Part shown: positions 24,914 through 33,876 of the stretch, one piece after another
Position numbering within the stretch: the stretch's first letter is position 1
Layout: each line of letters starts with the position of its first letter
DNA from: Granulicella aggregans
Lineage (GTDB): Bacteria; Acidobacteriota; Terriglobia; Terriglobales; Acidobacteriaceae
DNA length: 64,000 bases
Direction of reading: 5' to 3'
NCBI RefSeq assembly: GCF_025685565.1
Contig: NZ_JAGSYE010000002.1
Location: 372,001-436,000 of the forward strand
The notes under the pieces: model-generated
What the model saw: only the letters and a program-made list of their open reading frames with translations
Told to the model about the DNA's origin: nothing
Databases searched by the model: none
Made by a program: the position numbers and the translations under genes

Positions 24914-26737
24914 CTAGATCGAGTACCGTCCCGCCCTGATCACATGCCCCGCCACCATCCGCTTCAACCCGATCGTATCCGCCGGGTCATGCTTGGCCAG
25001 CCGCCGAAGGATCGTCAACTGCGTCCGCAGCATATCGCCCTCCGCCACCGCCGCAATCACCTTCTTCGCCGAGGACTCGACAACCTCCATCGCCCCCGCC
25101 GCATAGATCTTCGCCATCGCGACCGCAACGTCCTTATTCGGCCCAGAGCCAGCCTTCCGGGACGAGATCTTCTCCGCCCGCAGAATGCAGCTCTCCATCA
25201 CAAACACCTGGATAATCATGTCCGCAATCGCCGCCATCACCTCCTGCTCGTCCGCGATTGCCGCCATGTACTTCTGCGTCGCCGCCCCGGCCACAAACAG
25301 CGCCAGCTTCTTCGCAGACGCCAGCAACCCGAACTCCTCCGCCAGCGCTCCCTCGCGCTCTTCCTTCTCCACCGGCCCAGCCATCACCTCGTCCATCAGC
25401 GTCTTGATCGCTTGCATCAGCGGCAGCTTCCCGCTCATCGCCGACTTCATCAGCCACCCGGTAATAATCAGCCGATTGATCTCGTTCGTCCCCTCAAAGA
25501 TCCGGTTGATCCGCGCATCGCGATAAGCCCGCTCCGCCGGATACTCCTCCACATACCCATACCCCGCGTAGATCTGCACCACATGGTCGACCACCATATC
25601 CAGCATCTCCGAAGCCCACACCTTCACAATGCTGCACTCCACCGCGTAGTTCTCGATCTGCTTCTGGATCGCCTTCGTATCCTTGTGGTCCACATCCGCC
25701 AGCGCCTGGTCGATCATCCCCACCGTTCTGTAGCACAGCGCCTCGCCCGCAAAGATCCCGACCGCGCACTCCGCGATCTTCTCCTGGATCAGCCCAAACT
25801 CCGAGATCGACTTCCCAAACGCCTTCCGCTCCTTCGCATACCGAATCCCATGCCCAAACGCCTCACGCGCTCCGCCGACCGCCGCCGCACCTAGCTTGAA
25901 CCGGCCCACATTCAACACGTTGAACGCAATATGCGATCCCTTGCCCACCTCACCCAGCAGGTTCTCGACAGGCACCTTGCAATCCGCCAAAATCAGCGGG
26001 CAAGTCGAAGACCCGCGAATCCCCAGCTTGTGCTCCTCCTTCCCAACGGAGAATCCCGGCGTCCCCCGCTCCACCAGGAATGCCGTCAGCTTCTCTTCCC
26101 CAGCCTTTTCGCCATCCGGAATCGCGCACTTCGCAAACACCGTATAGATGTCCGCGAACCCGCCATTGGTGATCCACATCTTCTCGCCATTGATCGTGTA
26201 GTGCGTGCCATCCTCGCTCAGCACCGCGCGGCTGCGCGGATTCATCGCATCCGACCCCGACGTTGACTCCGACAACGCATACGCCCCTATAAACTCACCC
26301 GAAGCCAGCTTCGGCAGATACTTCTTCTTCTGCGCCTCCGTCCCGTACCAGACAATCGGCAACGTCCCAATCCCCACATGCGCCGAGAACGCGACCGAAA
26401 AGCTCCCCTGCTTCGCAATATTGTCCGCGATGATCGCCGAGGTCACCTTGTCCATCTCCAGCCCGCCATACTCCTCCGGAATATCCACCGAAGTAAGCCC
26501 CAGCTCCGACGCCTCCTTGATCAGCCTTCGCGTCACCGCGAACTCCTTCGCCTCAATGGCGTCGCTCACCGGCACAATCTCATTCGCCGCGAACTTGGCG
26601 GTAGTCTCAGCGATCTGCTTCTGTTCTTCTGTAAAGTCCTCCGGAAAGAAGCAATCCGCCGGAACAGCATCCGAGATAAGAAACGCGCCGCCAGCAATCT
26701 TCTTAGCGGTAGGGATAGGTGCGGTCATAGTAGCCAT
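24914..26737 (-). CDS. fadE: Acyl-CoA dehydrogenase FadE
   Basis: 607 residues from the ATG at 26737, preceded by GAGGAG. It catalyses the first step of beta-oxidation, acyl-CoA to trans-2-enoyl-CoA, with FAD. Visible motifs: EEYGGLEMDKVTSAIIAD, ALSESTSGSDA, the flavin region KMWITNGGFADIYTVFAK, and GYGYVEEYPAERAYRDARI followed by FEGTNEINR with the catalytic Glu. A carboxy-terminal extension of ~180 residues as in FadE/VLCAD-type enzymes is present. It is the last gene of the fadN-fadA-fadE operon, the order seen in Bacillus. Confidence 0.95.
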   Translation of the reverse strand: MATMTAPIPTAKKIAGGAFLISDAVPADCFFPEDFTEEQKQIAETTAKFAANEIVPVSDAIEAKEFAVTRRLIKEASELGLTSVDIPEEYGGLEMDKVTSAIIADNIAKQGSFSVAFSAHVGIGTLPIVWYGTEAQKKKYLPKLASGEFIGAYALSESTSGSDAMNPRSRAVLSEDGTHYTINGEKMWITNGGFADIYTVFAKCAIPDGEKAGEEKLTAFLVERGTPGFSVGKEEHKLGIRGSSTCPLILADCKVPVENLLGEVGKGSHIAFNVLNVGRFKLGAAAVGGAREAFGHGIRYAKERKAFGKSISEFGLIQEKIAECAVGIFAGEALCYRTVGMIDQALADVDHKDTKAIQKQIENYAVECSIVKVWASEMLDMVVDHVVQIYAGYGYVEEYPAERAYRDARINRIFEGTNEINRLIITGWLMKSAMSGKLPLMQAIKTLMDEVMAGPVEKEEREGALAEEFGLLASAKKLALFVAGAATQKYMAAIADEQEVMAAIADMIIQVFVMESCILRAEKISSRKAGSGPNKDVAVAMAKIYAAGAMEVVESSAKKVIAAVAEGDMLRTQLTILRRLAKHDPADTIGLKRMVAGHVIRAGRYSI

Positions 26738-26777
26738 CGTGTAACTCCTCAACAATCCGAAGCTTCGTCAGTACTTT

Positions 26778-26809
26778 GTTTGTCATTCCCGGAGGGAATC
26801 TGCTTTTTT
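26778..26809 (+). repeat. A-family hairpin repeat
   Basis: GTCATTCCCGGAGGGAATC core with flanking TTTG and TGCTTTTTT. It lies in the gap between the membrane-protein gene and fadE, so inside the operon. Confidence 0.85.
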
Positions 26810-26823
26810 GCTTACGCTCTGTA

Positions 26824-27273
26824 TCAATCAAACTCAGCAAAATGGCTTCCGATGTCGCTATGCAACTTCACTTCACCTTCTCCGGGCCTCTTTGGATTCC
26901 ACAACACCGTCGCAAATCTTCCCTTCTTATCGGAAAGCCACATTTCAAGCTCAGCGCGGTCCGGTGTGGGACGCGAGGCCGGAAGCCAAACATCAAACGG
27001 GCTACCGCCCGCGATATAACGCACCTCAGCTTCGGCTCGATAGTAGAGAGTCGCCGGCTTTGCCTCACCAGCTCCAGTTGCATAGGCCGTAACTACCCTC
27101 GTGCCAATAACCTCGACATCAACAGGATTCCAACCTGGATGAGCCGTTAGCGCAGAGCGGCGATAGGCAACGGAGAAGGGCAACGCAAGGATCATCACGA
27201 TCGCAACTCCCGCAATCGCTAACAGCCAAACTGGTCGTTTACTATTGCCTCCCCATTTGCCTCTACGGATCAT
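26824..27273 (-). CDS. Small membrane-anchored protein, DUF3592-like
   Basis: 149 residues from the ATG at 27273, which follows the fadA stop by four bases; the frame extends upstream into fadA. One membrane helix (about residues 15-37, VWLLAIAGVAIVMILALPFS) is followed by a soluble domain with VEVIGTRVV, LYYRAEAEVRYIAGG and PGEGEVKL, a layout resembling DUF3592 proteins. Its place inside a beta-oxidation operon is not explained by any known role of the family. The family call is tentative. Confidence 0.6.
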   Translation of the reverse strand: MIRRGKWGGNSKRPVWLLAIAGVAIVMILALPFSVAYRRSALTAHPGWNPVDVEVIGTRVVTAYATGAGEAKPATLYYRAEAEVRYIAGGSPFDVWLPASRPTPDRAELEMWLSDKKGRFATVLWNPKRPGEGEVKLHSDIGSHFAEFD

Positions 27274-27277
27274 CTGT

Positions 27278-28468
27278 CTAGCTAGCCCTCTCAAATATCC
27301 CAGCCGCGCCCATCCCACCACCAACACACATCGTCACAATCCCATACTTCACACCCCGCCGAGGCATCTCCCGCAACAAAGTCGCCGTCAACTTAGCCCC
27401 CGTACATCCCAGAGGATGCCCCAGAGCAATCGCCCCACCATTCACATTCACCTTCGCCGGATCGATCCCCAGCACCTTCAGCACCGCCAGCGACTGCGCC
27501 GCGAACGCCTCGTTCAACTCGAACAGCCCAATGTCCTCCAGCGACAGCCCCGCCATCTTCAACACCTTCGGAATCGCATGAATCGGCCCAATGCCCATCT
27601 CCTCCGGATCACACCCGGCATACGCGAACGCCACAAACTTCGCCATCGGCGCAATCCCCAGCGCCGCCGCCCGAGCCGCCGACATCACCACCGCCGCAGC
27701 CGCTCCATCCGACGTCTGCGAAGAGTTCCCCGCCGTCACCGTCCCCTTCGCATGAAACACCGGCTTCAACTTCGCCAGCGCCTCCAGCGAAGTATCCGCC
27801 CTCGGCCCCTCATCCTTGCTGAATACAGCCTCCGACGTAACAGCCTTCGCCTTGCCCTTCTCATTACTCACCGCAGAACTTGTAACCAAAACCGGCACAA
27901 TCTCATCATCGAACTTTCCGCCCTCAATCGCCGCCAGCGCCTTCTGGTGCGACTCATACGAAAACTGGTCCATCGCCTCCCGCGTAATGCCGTAGTGCGT
28001 CGCCACCCGCTCCGCCGTCAGCCCCATCGACATATAACTTCCCGGATAGTTCTCCATCAACCACGGATTGATCGAAATCTTGTTCCCGCCAAACGGAATA
28101 TAAGACATGCTCTCCGTCCCACCCGCAACAATCACATCCGCACCACCCCCGCGAATCCTGTCCGCCGCAATCGCAATCGACTGCAACCCCGAAGCGCAGT
28201 ACCGATTGATCGTCATCCCCGACGCCGTAATCGGCAGCCCCGCGCGGAAGCTCGCCACCCGAGCGACGTTCATCCCCTGCTCCGCCTCCGGCATCGCGCA
28301 GCCCAGGATCACGTCCTCCACCTCGGCCTTATCCAACTGCGGCACCCGCGCCAGCGCCCCCTGAATCGCAAACGCCGCCAGATCATCGGGCCGCGTAGTC
28401 TTCAAAGTCCCCCTCGGAGCCTTCCCCACCGCCGTCCGCACCGCCGAAACAATCACCACATCATTCAT
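27278..28468 (-). CDS. fadA: 3-ketoacyl-CoA thiolase FadA
   Basis: 396 residues. Thiolases cleave 3-ketoacyl-CoA to acetyl-CoA and a shortened acyl-CoA. The nucleophile Cys is in [12 protein letters not shown] (~91), the second catalytic Cys in [11 protein letters not shown] (~383), and the His in [15 protein letters not shown] (~353); [11 protein letters not shown] is also present. All catalytic residues are in place and length is normal. The gene lies between fadN and fadE on the same strand. Confidence 0.96.
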   Translation of the reverse strand: MNDVVIVSAVRTAVGKAPRGTLKTTRPDDLAAFAIQGALARVPQLDKAEVEDVILGCAMPEAEQGMNVARVASFRAGLPITASGMTINRYCASGLQSIAIAADRIRGGGADVIVAGGTESMSYIPFGGNKISINPWLMENYPGSYMSMGLTAERVATHYGITREAMDQFSYESHQKALAAIEGGKFDDEIVPVLVTSSAVSNEKGKAKAVTSEAVFSKDEGPRADTSLEALAKLKPVFHAKGTVTAGNSSQTSDGAAAAVVMSAARAAALGIAPMAKFVAFAYAGCDPEEMGIGPIHAIPKVLKMAGLSLEDIGLFELNEAFAAQSLAVLKVLGIDPAKVNVNGGAIALGHPLGCTGAKLTATLLREMPRRGVKYGIVTMCVGGGMGAAGIFERAS

Positions 28469-28533
28469 GACAACTCCAATTGCGACTAAACCCCGTCATC
28501 GCCGACCTAAACCCTCGTCGCCGCTGCCAAACC

Positions 28534-28570
28534 CTTGTCATCCTTCGCGAAGCGGAGGATCTGCTTTTGC
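28534..28570 (+). repeat. B-family hairpin repeat
   Basis: Core GTCATCCTTCGCGAAGCGG followed by AGGATCTGCTTTT. It lies between fadN and fadA, within the operon. Confidence 0.85.
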
Positions 28571-28602
28571 CTTCCTACTCCCTATTCCCTACTCCCTGCC
28601 TC

Positions 28603-31062
28603 TCAGTTCCTCAGCGGTTTCCCCGTCTTCAAAGTAAACGCGATCCTCTCCTGCGTCTTCTTCTCTCCGCACAGACTCAAAAATGCCTCCCGCTCCAGGT
28701 CCAGCAGATACTGCTCACTCACCAGCGTCCCCGGCGTCACCTTGCCGCCACACAAAATCCGCGCCGCCCAGTTCGCCACCTTCGCGTCATGCTCGGAGAT
28801 GAAGCCACCCTCGCGCATCGTCCACACCGCCAGCTTCAACGTCGCCAGCGCATTCTCTCCGGGAGCAGCAATATCCCCTCGCATCACCGGCGCCGAATAG
28901 CCCGCATCCACCAGCGCCCGAGCCTTCAACTTCGCATCCGTCAGCAACCGATCGCGATTCATCGTCACCCCATCGGTCTTCTGCAAATATCCTAGCGACC
29001 GTGCCTCCGCAGCAGAGGTCGACACCTTTGCCATAGCAATCGTCTCGAAGTTCTTCTTCAGCGCTTCAAAGATCTCGACACCTTCAGCCCGCCCATCCGG
29101 ACGAATACTCTGCCCCGCCTCAATCGAACGTATGGTCAGCTCCTTGCATCCGCCGCCGCCCGGAATCAACCCCACGCCCGTCTCCACCAACCCCATATAC
29201 AACTCGGCGTGAGCCTGCCGCGCCGCCGCATGAATCGATATCTCCACCCCACCGCCCAGACACATCCCATACGGCGCAACCACCACCGGACGCGGGCAGA
29301 ACTTGATCGCCTGCGTCATGTTCTGGAAGCCGCGCACCATCATGTCGACTTCGTCCCACTCCTCCTCCTGCACGCCCAGCAGAAGCTGCATAAGATTCGC
29401 GCCCACAGAAAAATTCGCTGAGTCCCCCGAGATCACGAACGCCTCAAAGTCATTGACCGTCGTACTCCCCGGCTTCAGCGTCTGCGTAATCAGACTCACA
29501 ATATCGCCGCCCAGCGCGTTCATCTTCGAGTGCAGCTCAATCCCAGCGACCCCATCGCCAAGATCGACAACTGACGCCCCAGGATTCTTCTTCACCACGC
29601 CATGCGCCTTCTTGATCACACCGAATGACGTGACGCCTTCAGCCACCGGGACAGCCTTGTACCCGCCGGACGCCGGATCAAAGTACAGTCGCCCGGAAGC
29701 CACCGTTGCATCATCGCGATACCAGCTCTCCCCACCCGCAGCCAACAGCTTCTCCACATTCGCAGCCACCGGCAGCCCCGCCGCCCGCATCTTCTCGGTA
29801 GTCGCCTTCACCCCTGCGGCATCGAACATCTCAAACGGTCCAAGCTCCCAATTGAACCCCGCCTTCATCGCCGCATCGATCTCGACGATCGAATCCGCAA
29901 TGGCGTTCCCCACCGGCGGCACACGATTCGCCGCATACGTAAACAACTCCGTCAACAGCGGCCAATAAAACGCCGCCGCCTTGTCCTTCGTCGCATCGCC
30001 ATGCAAGAGCTGTGCAATTCGCTTCGGCGTCGAATCCACATTCTTCGCCATCTCAATCGCCTGAAACTTCGGCCGCACACTCGGCCCATACTCAAGCGTC
30101 TTCCAATCCAGCACCAGGCGGATGTCACGCCCCTGCTCGTCCCTGCCTTCTTTCTTGTAGAACCCCTGTTTGGCCTTATCACCCAGCCACTTCTTCTCGA
30201 GCATCGTCGAGATGAACGGAGCCAGCCCCACATCCGGGCGTTCGTCCTCGATCGAAGCCGCCTTAGCGGAAAAATTCGTCGCAACATGCGCCAGCACATC
30301 CACGCCAACCAGATCGCCCAAACGGAACGTCCCCGTCTTCGGCCATCCCAGCGCCGAACCGGTCAGCGTATCCACCTCTTCGATCGTCAGCCCCTGCGCC
30401 ATCATCAGCCGAATCGCGTTCCCCATCGAGAACGTCCCAATCCGGTTCGCGATAAAGTTCGGCGTATCGTTCGACCGCACAATCGTCTTGCCCAGCCGCA
30501 TATCGCAGAAGTGCGAGATAGCGGCAACATCGTCCGCGCTGGTCTTCACCGTTGGGATAATCTCCAGCAGGCGCATGTATCTCGGCGGATTGAAAAAATG
30601 CGTCCCGAAGAAGTGGCTCGCCGCCTCATCCGACAGCGTCGCCGCAATCGACCCAATCGGAATCCCCGAAGTATTCGAGGTCAAGATCGACCCCGGCCTC
30701 CGATGCTCCTCCACCCGCTTCAGTAGAGCCGCCTTGATCTCCAGGTTCTCCGCAACCACTTCAATAATCCAGTCGCAGTCTTTGATCAGCTCTAAGTCAT
30801 CCTCAAAGTTCCCCACCGTAATCAGCCGAGCGCTCTCCAACGCGTAGAACGCGGTCGGCTTCGACTTCTTCAGCCCGTCCATCGCCGCCAGCACAAACTT
30901 ATCTCGCTCCGGCTTGCTCGCCTCGCTGCCCAATCCCGGCGGCACAATATCCAGCAACACCATCGGAACGCCCGCATTTGCCACATGCGCGGCAATCCGC
31001 GACCCCATCGTTCCCGCGCCCAGAACGGCAACCCTGCGAATCTGCCTGCCCAAACCAGCCAT
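28603..31062 (-). CDS. fadN: 3-hydroxyacyl-CoA dehydrogenase / enoyl-CoA hydratase (FadN type)
   Basis: 819 residues from the ATG at 31062. The dehydrogenase comes first: NAD-binding VAVLGAGTMGSRIAAHVANA at residue ~10, and NTSGIPIGSIA and FFGTHFFNPPRYM further on. An enoyl-CoA hydratase domain occupies roughly residues 490-710 (VVVAPYGMCLGGGVEISIHA, ETGVGLIPGGGGCKEL). This domain order is that of Bacillus FadN, the reverse of E. coli FadB. It performs hydration and oxidation in beta-oxidation. It heads the operon and is preceded by a FadR-like palindrome. Confidence 0.95.
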   Translation of the reverse strand: MAGLGRQIRRVAVLGAGTMGSRIAAHVANAGVPMVLLDIVPPGLGSEASKPERDKFVLAAMDGLKKSKPTAFYALESARLITVGNFEDDLELIKDCDWIIEVVAENLEIKAALLKRVEEHRRPGSILTSNTSGIPIGSIAATLSDEAASHFFGTHFFNPPRYMRLLEIIPTVKTSADDVAAISHFCDMRLGKTIVRSNDTPNFIANRIGTFSMGNAIRLMMAQGLTIEEVDTLTGSALGWPKTGTFRLGDLVGVDVLAHVATNFSAKAASIEDERPDVGLAPFISTMLEKKWLGDKAKQGFYKKEGRDEQGRDIRLVLDWKTLEYGPSVRPKFQAIEMAKNVDSTPKRIAQLLHGDATKDKAAAFYWPLLTELFTYAANRVPPVGNAIADSIVEIDAAMKAGFNWELGPFEMFDAAGVKATTEKMRAAGLPVAANVEKLLAAGGESWYRDDATVASGRLYFDPASGGYKAVPVAEGVTSFGVIKKAHGVVKKNPGASVVDLGDGVAGIELHSKMNALGGDIVSLITQTLKPGSTTVNDFEAFVISGDSANFSVGANLMQLLLGVQEEEWDEVDMMVRGFQNMTQAIKFCPRPVVVAPYGMCLGGGVEISIHAAARQAHAELYMGLVETGVGLIPGGGGCKELTIRSIEAGQSIRPDGRAEGVEIFEALKKNFETIAMAKVSTSAAEARSLGYLQKTDGVTMNRDRLLTDAKLKARALVDAGYSAPVMRGDIAAPGENALATLKLAVWTMREGGFISEHDAKVANWAARILCGGKVTPGTLVSEQYLLDLEREAFLSLCGEKKTQERIAFTLKTGKPLRN

Positions 31063-31094
31063 GCCCACACTCCACCTAACGCAGCGAAGCATAC

Positions 31095-31108
31095 TGAATG
31101 GTCATTCA
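31095..31108. promoter_or_regulatory. FadR-like operator before fadN
   Basis: TGAATGGTCATTCA: six-base arms TGAATG/CATTCA around GT, 33 bases before the fadN start. Arms of this sequence are typical of TetR-family FadR operators that control fad genes in Bacillus and relatives. No tetR gene is in the window, so the regulator would act in trans. Confidence 0.6.
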
Positions 31109-31150
31109 TTCCGTCAAGTGAAGCTCTCGTAAAGAACCCGTCCACCGTTT

Positions 31151-31639
31151 GTGGGACGGTCGAAATCACTCCAAACGACTACAGTGATCCGAGATATCAG
31201 CCAACTTCCGCTGAGGATCGGCACACCCGTGAAGTTCACCTACATCGCTTTAGCAACAGGCTTCTCTCTTTACCTGGCGTTCGGTGTAGCCGGCAGAGCG
31301 CTCCCACATACGCCTGCGCCGCTGGTCCTGGCCAGCCACGGCTTGGCGATCGTATGCCTGCTCAGTTGTGCCTTGTCTCTCAATCACTCAAAGGCAGCTT
31401 TCATCGTGCTGGCCCCGGGGATCACGCTCTATACCGTTCTTGCGTTCCACGATTTGGCTGTGAGCCACGGAGACAAGAACAATCTGCTCAGGTTCACCCT
31501 GAAGCTCTCCTGCACCGTCTGCGGCTGTCTCGCTGCCGCGACCCGTGAGGAGAAGGAGGAGGAAGAACGCAACCGGGACATGTCGGATTCGATCGAACGA
31601 GATCTTACTTACCCGGCAACCCGACCTCCCGGCGCATAA
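31151..31639 (+). CDS. Hypothetical membrane protein
   Basis: Up to 162 residues; the start is uncertain (a GTG at 31229 just before the first helix is a good alternative). Three or four hydrophobic segments (for example YIALATGFSLYLAFGVAG, LVLASHGLAIVCLLSCAL, FIVLAPGITLYTVLAF) are followed by a very acidic/basic tail (REEKEEEERNRD). No family recognised. It is divergent from the fad operon and shares its upstream region. Confidence 0.5.
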   Translation: MGRSKSLQTTTVIRDISQLPLRIGTPVKFTYIALATGFSLYLAFGVAGRALPHTPAPLVLASHGLAIVCLLSCALSLNHSKAAFIVLAPGITLYTVLAFHDLAVSHGDKNNLLRFTLKLSCTVCGCLAAATREEKEEEERNRDMSDSIERDLTYPATRPPGA

Positions 31640-31730
31640 GAAAGCAGAAAATCCCTTCTAACGGCCAGACGCAGATCTGGTCATGGCCCACCCCCAGGCC
31701 ACGCGCCGCCAATCAATCAGGACAAGGCGA

Positions 31731-32000
31731 TTAAGCGACGACAGACAGACGCGCACCGAGAGCCAGCAACGCGCTCGCCTGCGACGTCGTCGAGGTTGTC
31801 GTCGACGTCGTAGTGCCAAGGTCCTCGGCAACGATTGTCTCGGGCAGCCCAACCGTTGTAGCAATCTGCGCGGCCGAATGTCCCTGCGCGGCAAGCTGCT
31901 TGATCTGGTCCGCCTCAGTCGGCTTGGGAGCCGGCTTTGGCGCAGGAGCGGCGTCGAAGTTCGTCTGATTGGAAGAGACTGCGGAGATCGAAAAGGACAT
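31731..32000 (-). CDS. Small protein with HTH-like segment, unknown
   Basis: 89 residues with AGGTGAG placed three bases before the ATG. Residues 17-27 are a Pro/Ala/Lys linker. Residues ~28-55 (ADQIKQLAAQGHSAAQIATT, then VGLPETIV) look like the first two helices of a resolvase-type helix-turn-helix. A Thr-Ser run and a short hydrophobic end follow. No family recognised. About 200 bases of non-coding DNA separate it from the next gene on either side. Confidence 0.6.
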   Translation of the reverse strand: MSFSISAVSSNQTNFDAAPAPKPAPKPTEADQIKQLAAQGHSAAQIATTVGLPETIVAEDLGTTTSTTTSTTSQASALLALGARLSVVA

Positions 32001-32106
32001 TTCTCACCTCGTGGGCGAAACAAGTCAGTTCCTATCGGCAATACCAGAACAAATGTTCAACGCTTTCACCGCAAACTTCCACTAACCATCCCCCAACTAC
32101 CCGCAC

Positions 32107-32691
32107 TCATCGAGCGGAGCGGCCGATCCACTTGTCCACGATGGGCACAGAGTAGCTGAGAATCCGATCAATCAGCGGTTCAATGTTCACGTCGGAGAGC
32201 AACATCTCACGATGAACTGCCTTGATAAATCCTTCAGAGACGCCCTTGTCCGCCATCTCGAGAAGCGGATCGTAATATCCGTTCGCGTTGAGCAAAGCAC
32301 ACGGCTTTCGCTGCAACCCTAGCTGTGTCCAGGTCAAGATCTCGCAGAACTCGTCCCAGGTTCCGTAGCCCCCGGGAAGTGCGATAAAGGCGTCGGAGAG
32401 ATCGGCCATCATGGCCTTCCGCTCATGCATCGATCCAACCACCCTCAGCTCCGTAAGCCCGTTGTGAGCCACTTCCTTGTCCACCAGCGCCTGCGGAATC
32501 ACACCCGTCACGTGACCACCCGAGTGCAGGCAGGCATCCGCGACGGCACCCATCAGTCCGACATTTCCACCACCATAAACAAGCCCTATCCCGCGCGCCG
32601 CAAGCAGGCGGCCCGTCGCCTCAGCCGCTTCCCGATACACTGGAAGGGATCCAGAGCTGGAGCCGCAAAACACACAGATTCTTCGAATCAT
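32107..32691 (-). CDS. LOG-family nucleotide phosphoribohydrolase
   Basis: 194 residues. The Rossmann-like start IRRICVFCGSSSGSLPVYRE, VYGGGNVGLMGAVADA, and the signature PGGYGTWDEFCEILTW (PGGxGTxxE) identify the LOG/TIGR00730 family, which releases free base from nucleoside 5'-monophosphates such as cytokinin ribotides. Bacterial members often act in general nucleotide salvage. The start has only a modest ribosome site (TGGGG). Divergent from the dipeptidase gene. Confidence 0.92.
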   Translation of the reverse strand: MIRRICVFCGSSSGSLPVYREAAEATGRLLAARGIGLVYGGGNVGLMGAVADACLHSGGHVTGVIPQALVDKEVAHNGLTELRVVGSMHERKAMMADLSDAFIALPGGYGTWDEFCEILTWTQLGLQRKPCALLNANGYYDPLLEMADKGVSEGFIKAVHREMLLSDVNIEPLIDRILSYSVPIVDKWIGRSAR

Positions 32692-32738
32692 CCCCAGATT
32701 TTACCGGCAGATCCACTCCCCAGGTCACCAACACAAAT

Positions 32739-33800
32739 ATGGATGCAAAAACGTTATCGATCCCCATCTTCGACGGCCATAACGACGCCGTTCACCTCAT
32801 CCGCGAGTTCAAATCCGACGGCATCGACTTCCTCGCCACAAACACCACCGGCCACCTCGATCTTCCCCGTGCCCGGCAGGGCGGAATGATCGGCGGCTTC
32901 TTCGCCCTCTGGGTCCCTGCGGAAAATCCCCGAGAAAACACACTTACCCAGACGAATACCAGCTACGCCGTCCGAATGGCCGAGCCCCTCGACCCCGCCT
33001 ACGCACGACGCGATACAACTCGGCAATTAGTCGCGTTGAAGTCCCTCGAAGCCCGCTCCGAGGGCGCAATCCGAATTGCCATAAACCTAGCGGAGTTGGA
33101 GCAGTCCCACCAGGACGGTACTTTCTCGATGCTCCTGCACCTCGAAGGCGCGGAAGCCATCGGCCCCGAACTCACCGAGCTTGACGACCTCTACAGCCAG
33201 GGCCTCCGCAGCCTCGGCCCCGTCTGGAGCCGTCCCAACCTCTTCGGCCACGGCGTCCCCTTCGCCTTCCCCAGCTCGCCCGACACCGGCCCCGGCCTCA
33301 CTCCCGCCGGCTTCGACCTCATCCGCGGCTGCAACCGTCTCGGCGTCATGATCGACCTCTCCCACCTCAACGAACGCGGTTTCTGGGACGTCGCCAAGAC
33401 CACATCAGCGCCCTTGGTCGCCACCCACACCTGCGCTCACGCCCTCTGTCCCACAGCCCGCAACCTCACCGACCGCCAACTCGACGCCATCCGCGACTCC
33501 GACGGCATCGTCGGAGTCAATCTCTCCGTCAATGATCTCCGCCCCGACGCCAACCGCAACGCCGATGTCTCCCTCGACGCCGTCGTCCGCCAGTTCAGCT
33601 ACCTCACCGAACGCCTCGGCATCGACCGCGTCGCCCTCGGCTCCGACTTCGACGGCGCAACCCTCCCCTCCGCCATCGGCGACGCCAGCGGCCTGCCACG
33701 GCTCATCAAAGCCCTCAGCGCTCACGGCTTCGACGAAGCCTCCCTGCATAAGATCGGTCACGAAAACTGGAGGCGCGTCCTTCGCCTCACCCTGCACTGA
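32739..33800 (+). CDS. Membrane dipeptidase-type hydrolase (peptidase M19)
   Basis: 353 residues of the renal-dipeptidase (M19) family, zinc enzymes that cleave dipeptides, including D-amino-acid ones. Visible metal-binding motifs: FDGHNDAVHLIREF (HxD) near residue 9, HLEGAEAIG with the bridging Glu near 131, and THTCAHALCPTARNLTD with His and the following Arg near 230. The loop GSDFDGA, with the catalytic-site Asp, is near 305. There is no signal peptide, so it is probably cytoplasmic here. Confidence 0.93.
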   Translation: MDAKTLSIPIFDGHNDAVHLIREFKSDGIDFLATNTTGHLDLPRARQGGMIGGFFALWVPAENPRENTLTQTNTSYAVRMAEPLDPAYARRDTTRQLVALKSLEARSEGAIRIAINLAELEQSHQDGTFSMLLHLEGAEAIGPELTELDDLYSQGLRSLGPVWSRPNLFGHGVPFAFPSSPDTGPGLTPAGFDLIRGCNRLGVMIDLSHLNERGFWDVAKTTSAPLVATHTCAHALCPTARNLTDRQLDAIRDSDGIVGVNLSVNDLRPDANRNADVSLDAVVRQFSYLTERLGIDRVALGSDFDGATLPSAIGDASGLPRLIKALSAHGFDEASLHKIGHENWRRVLRLTLH

Positions 33801-33876
33801 GTCCTGAAGCGTCTAACCAGAGACCTCACGCCCATCAATCGCGTATCTTAGGTAAATCATTTCGGAGGTGCATCTG

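Noticed and set aside
24788..25894. Plus-strand frame of 368 codons
   Set aside because: Shadow of fadE; Arg/His/Leu-rich and no ribosome site.
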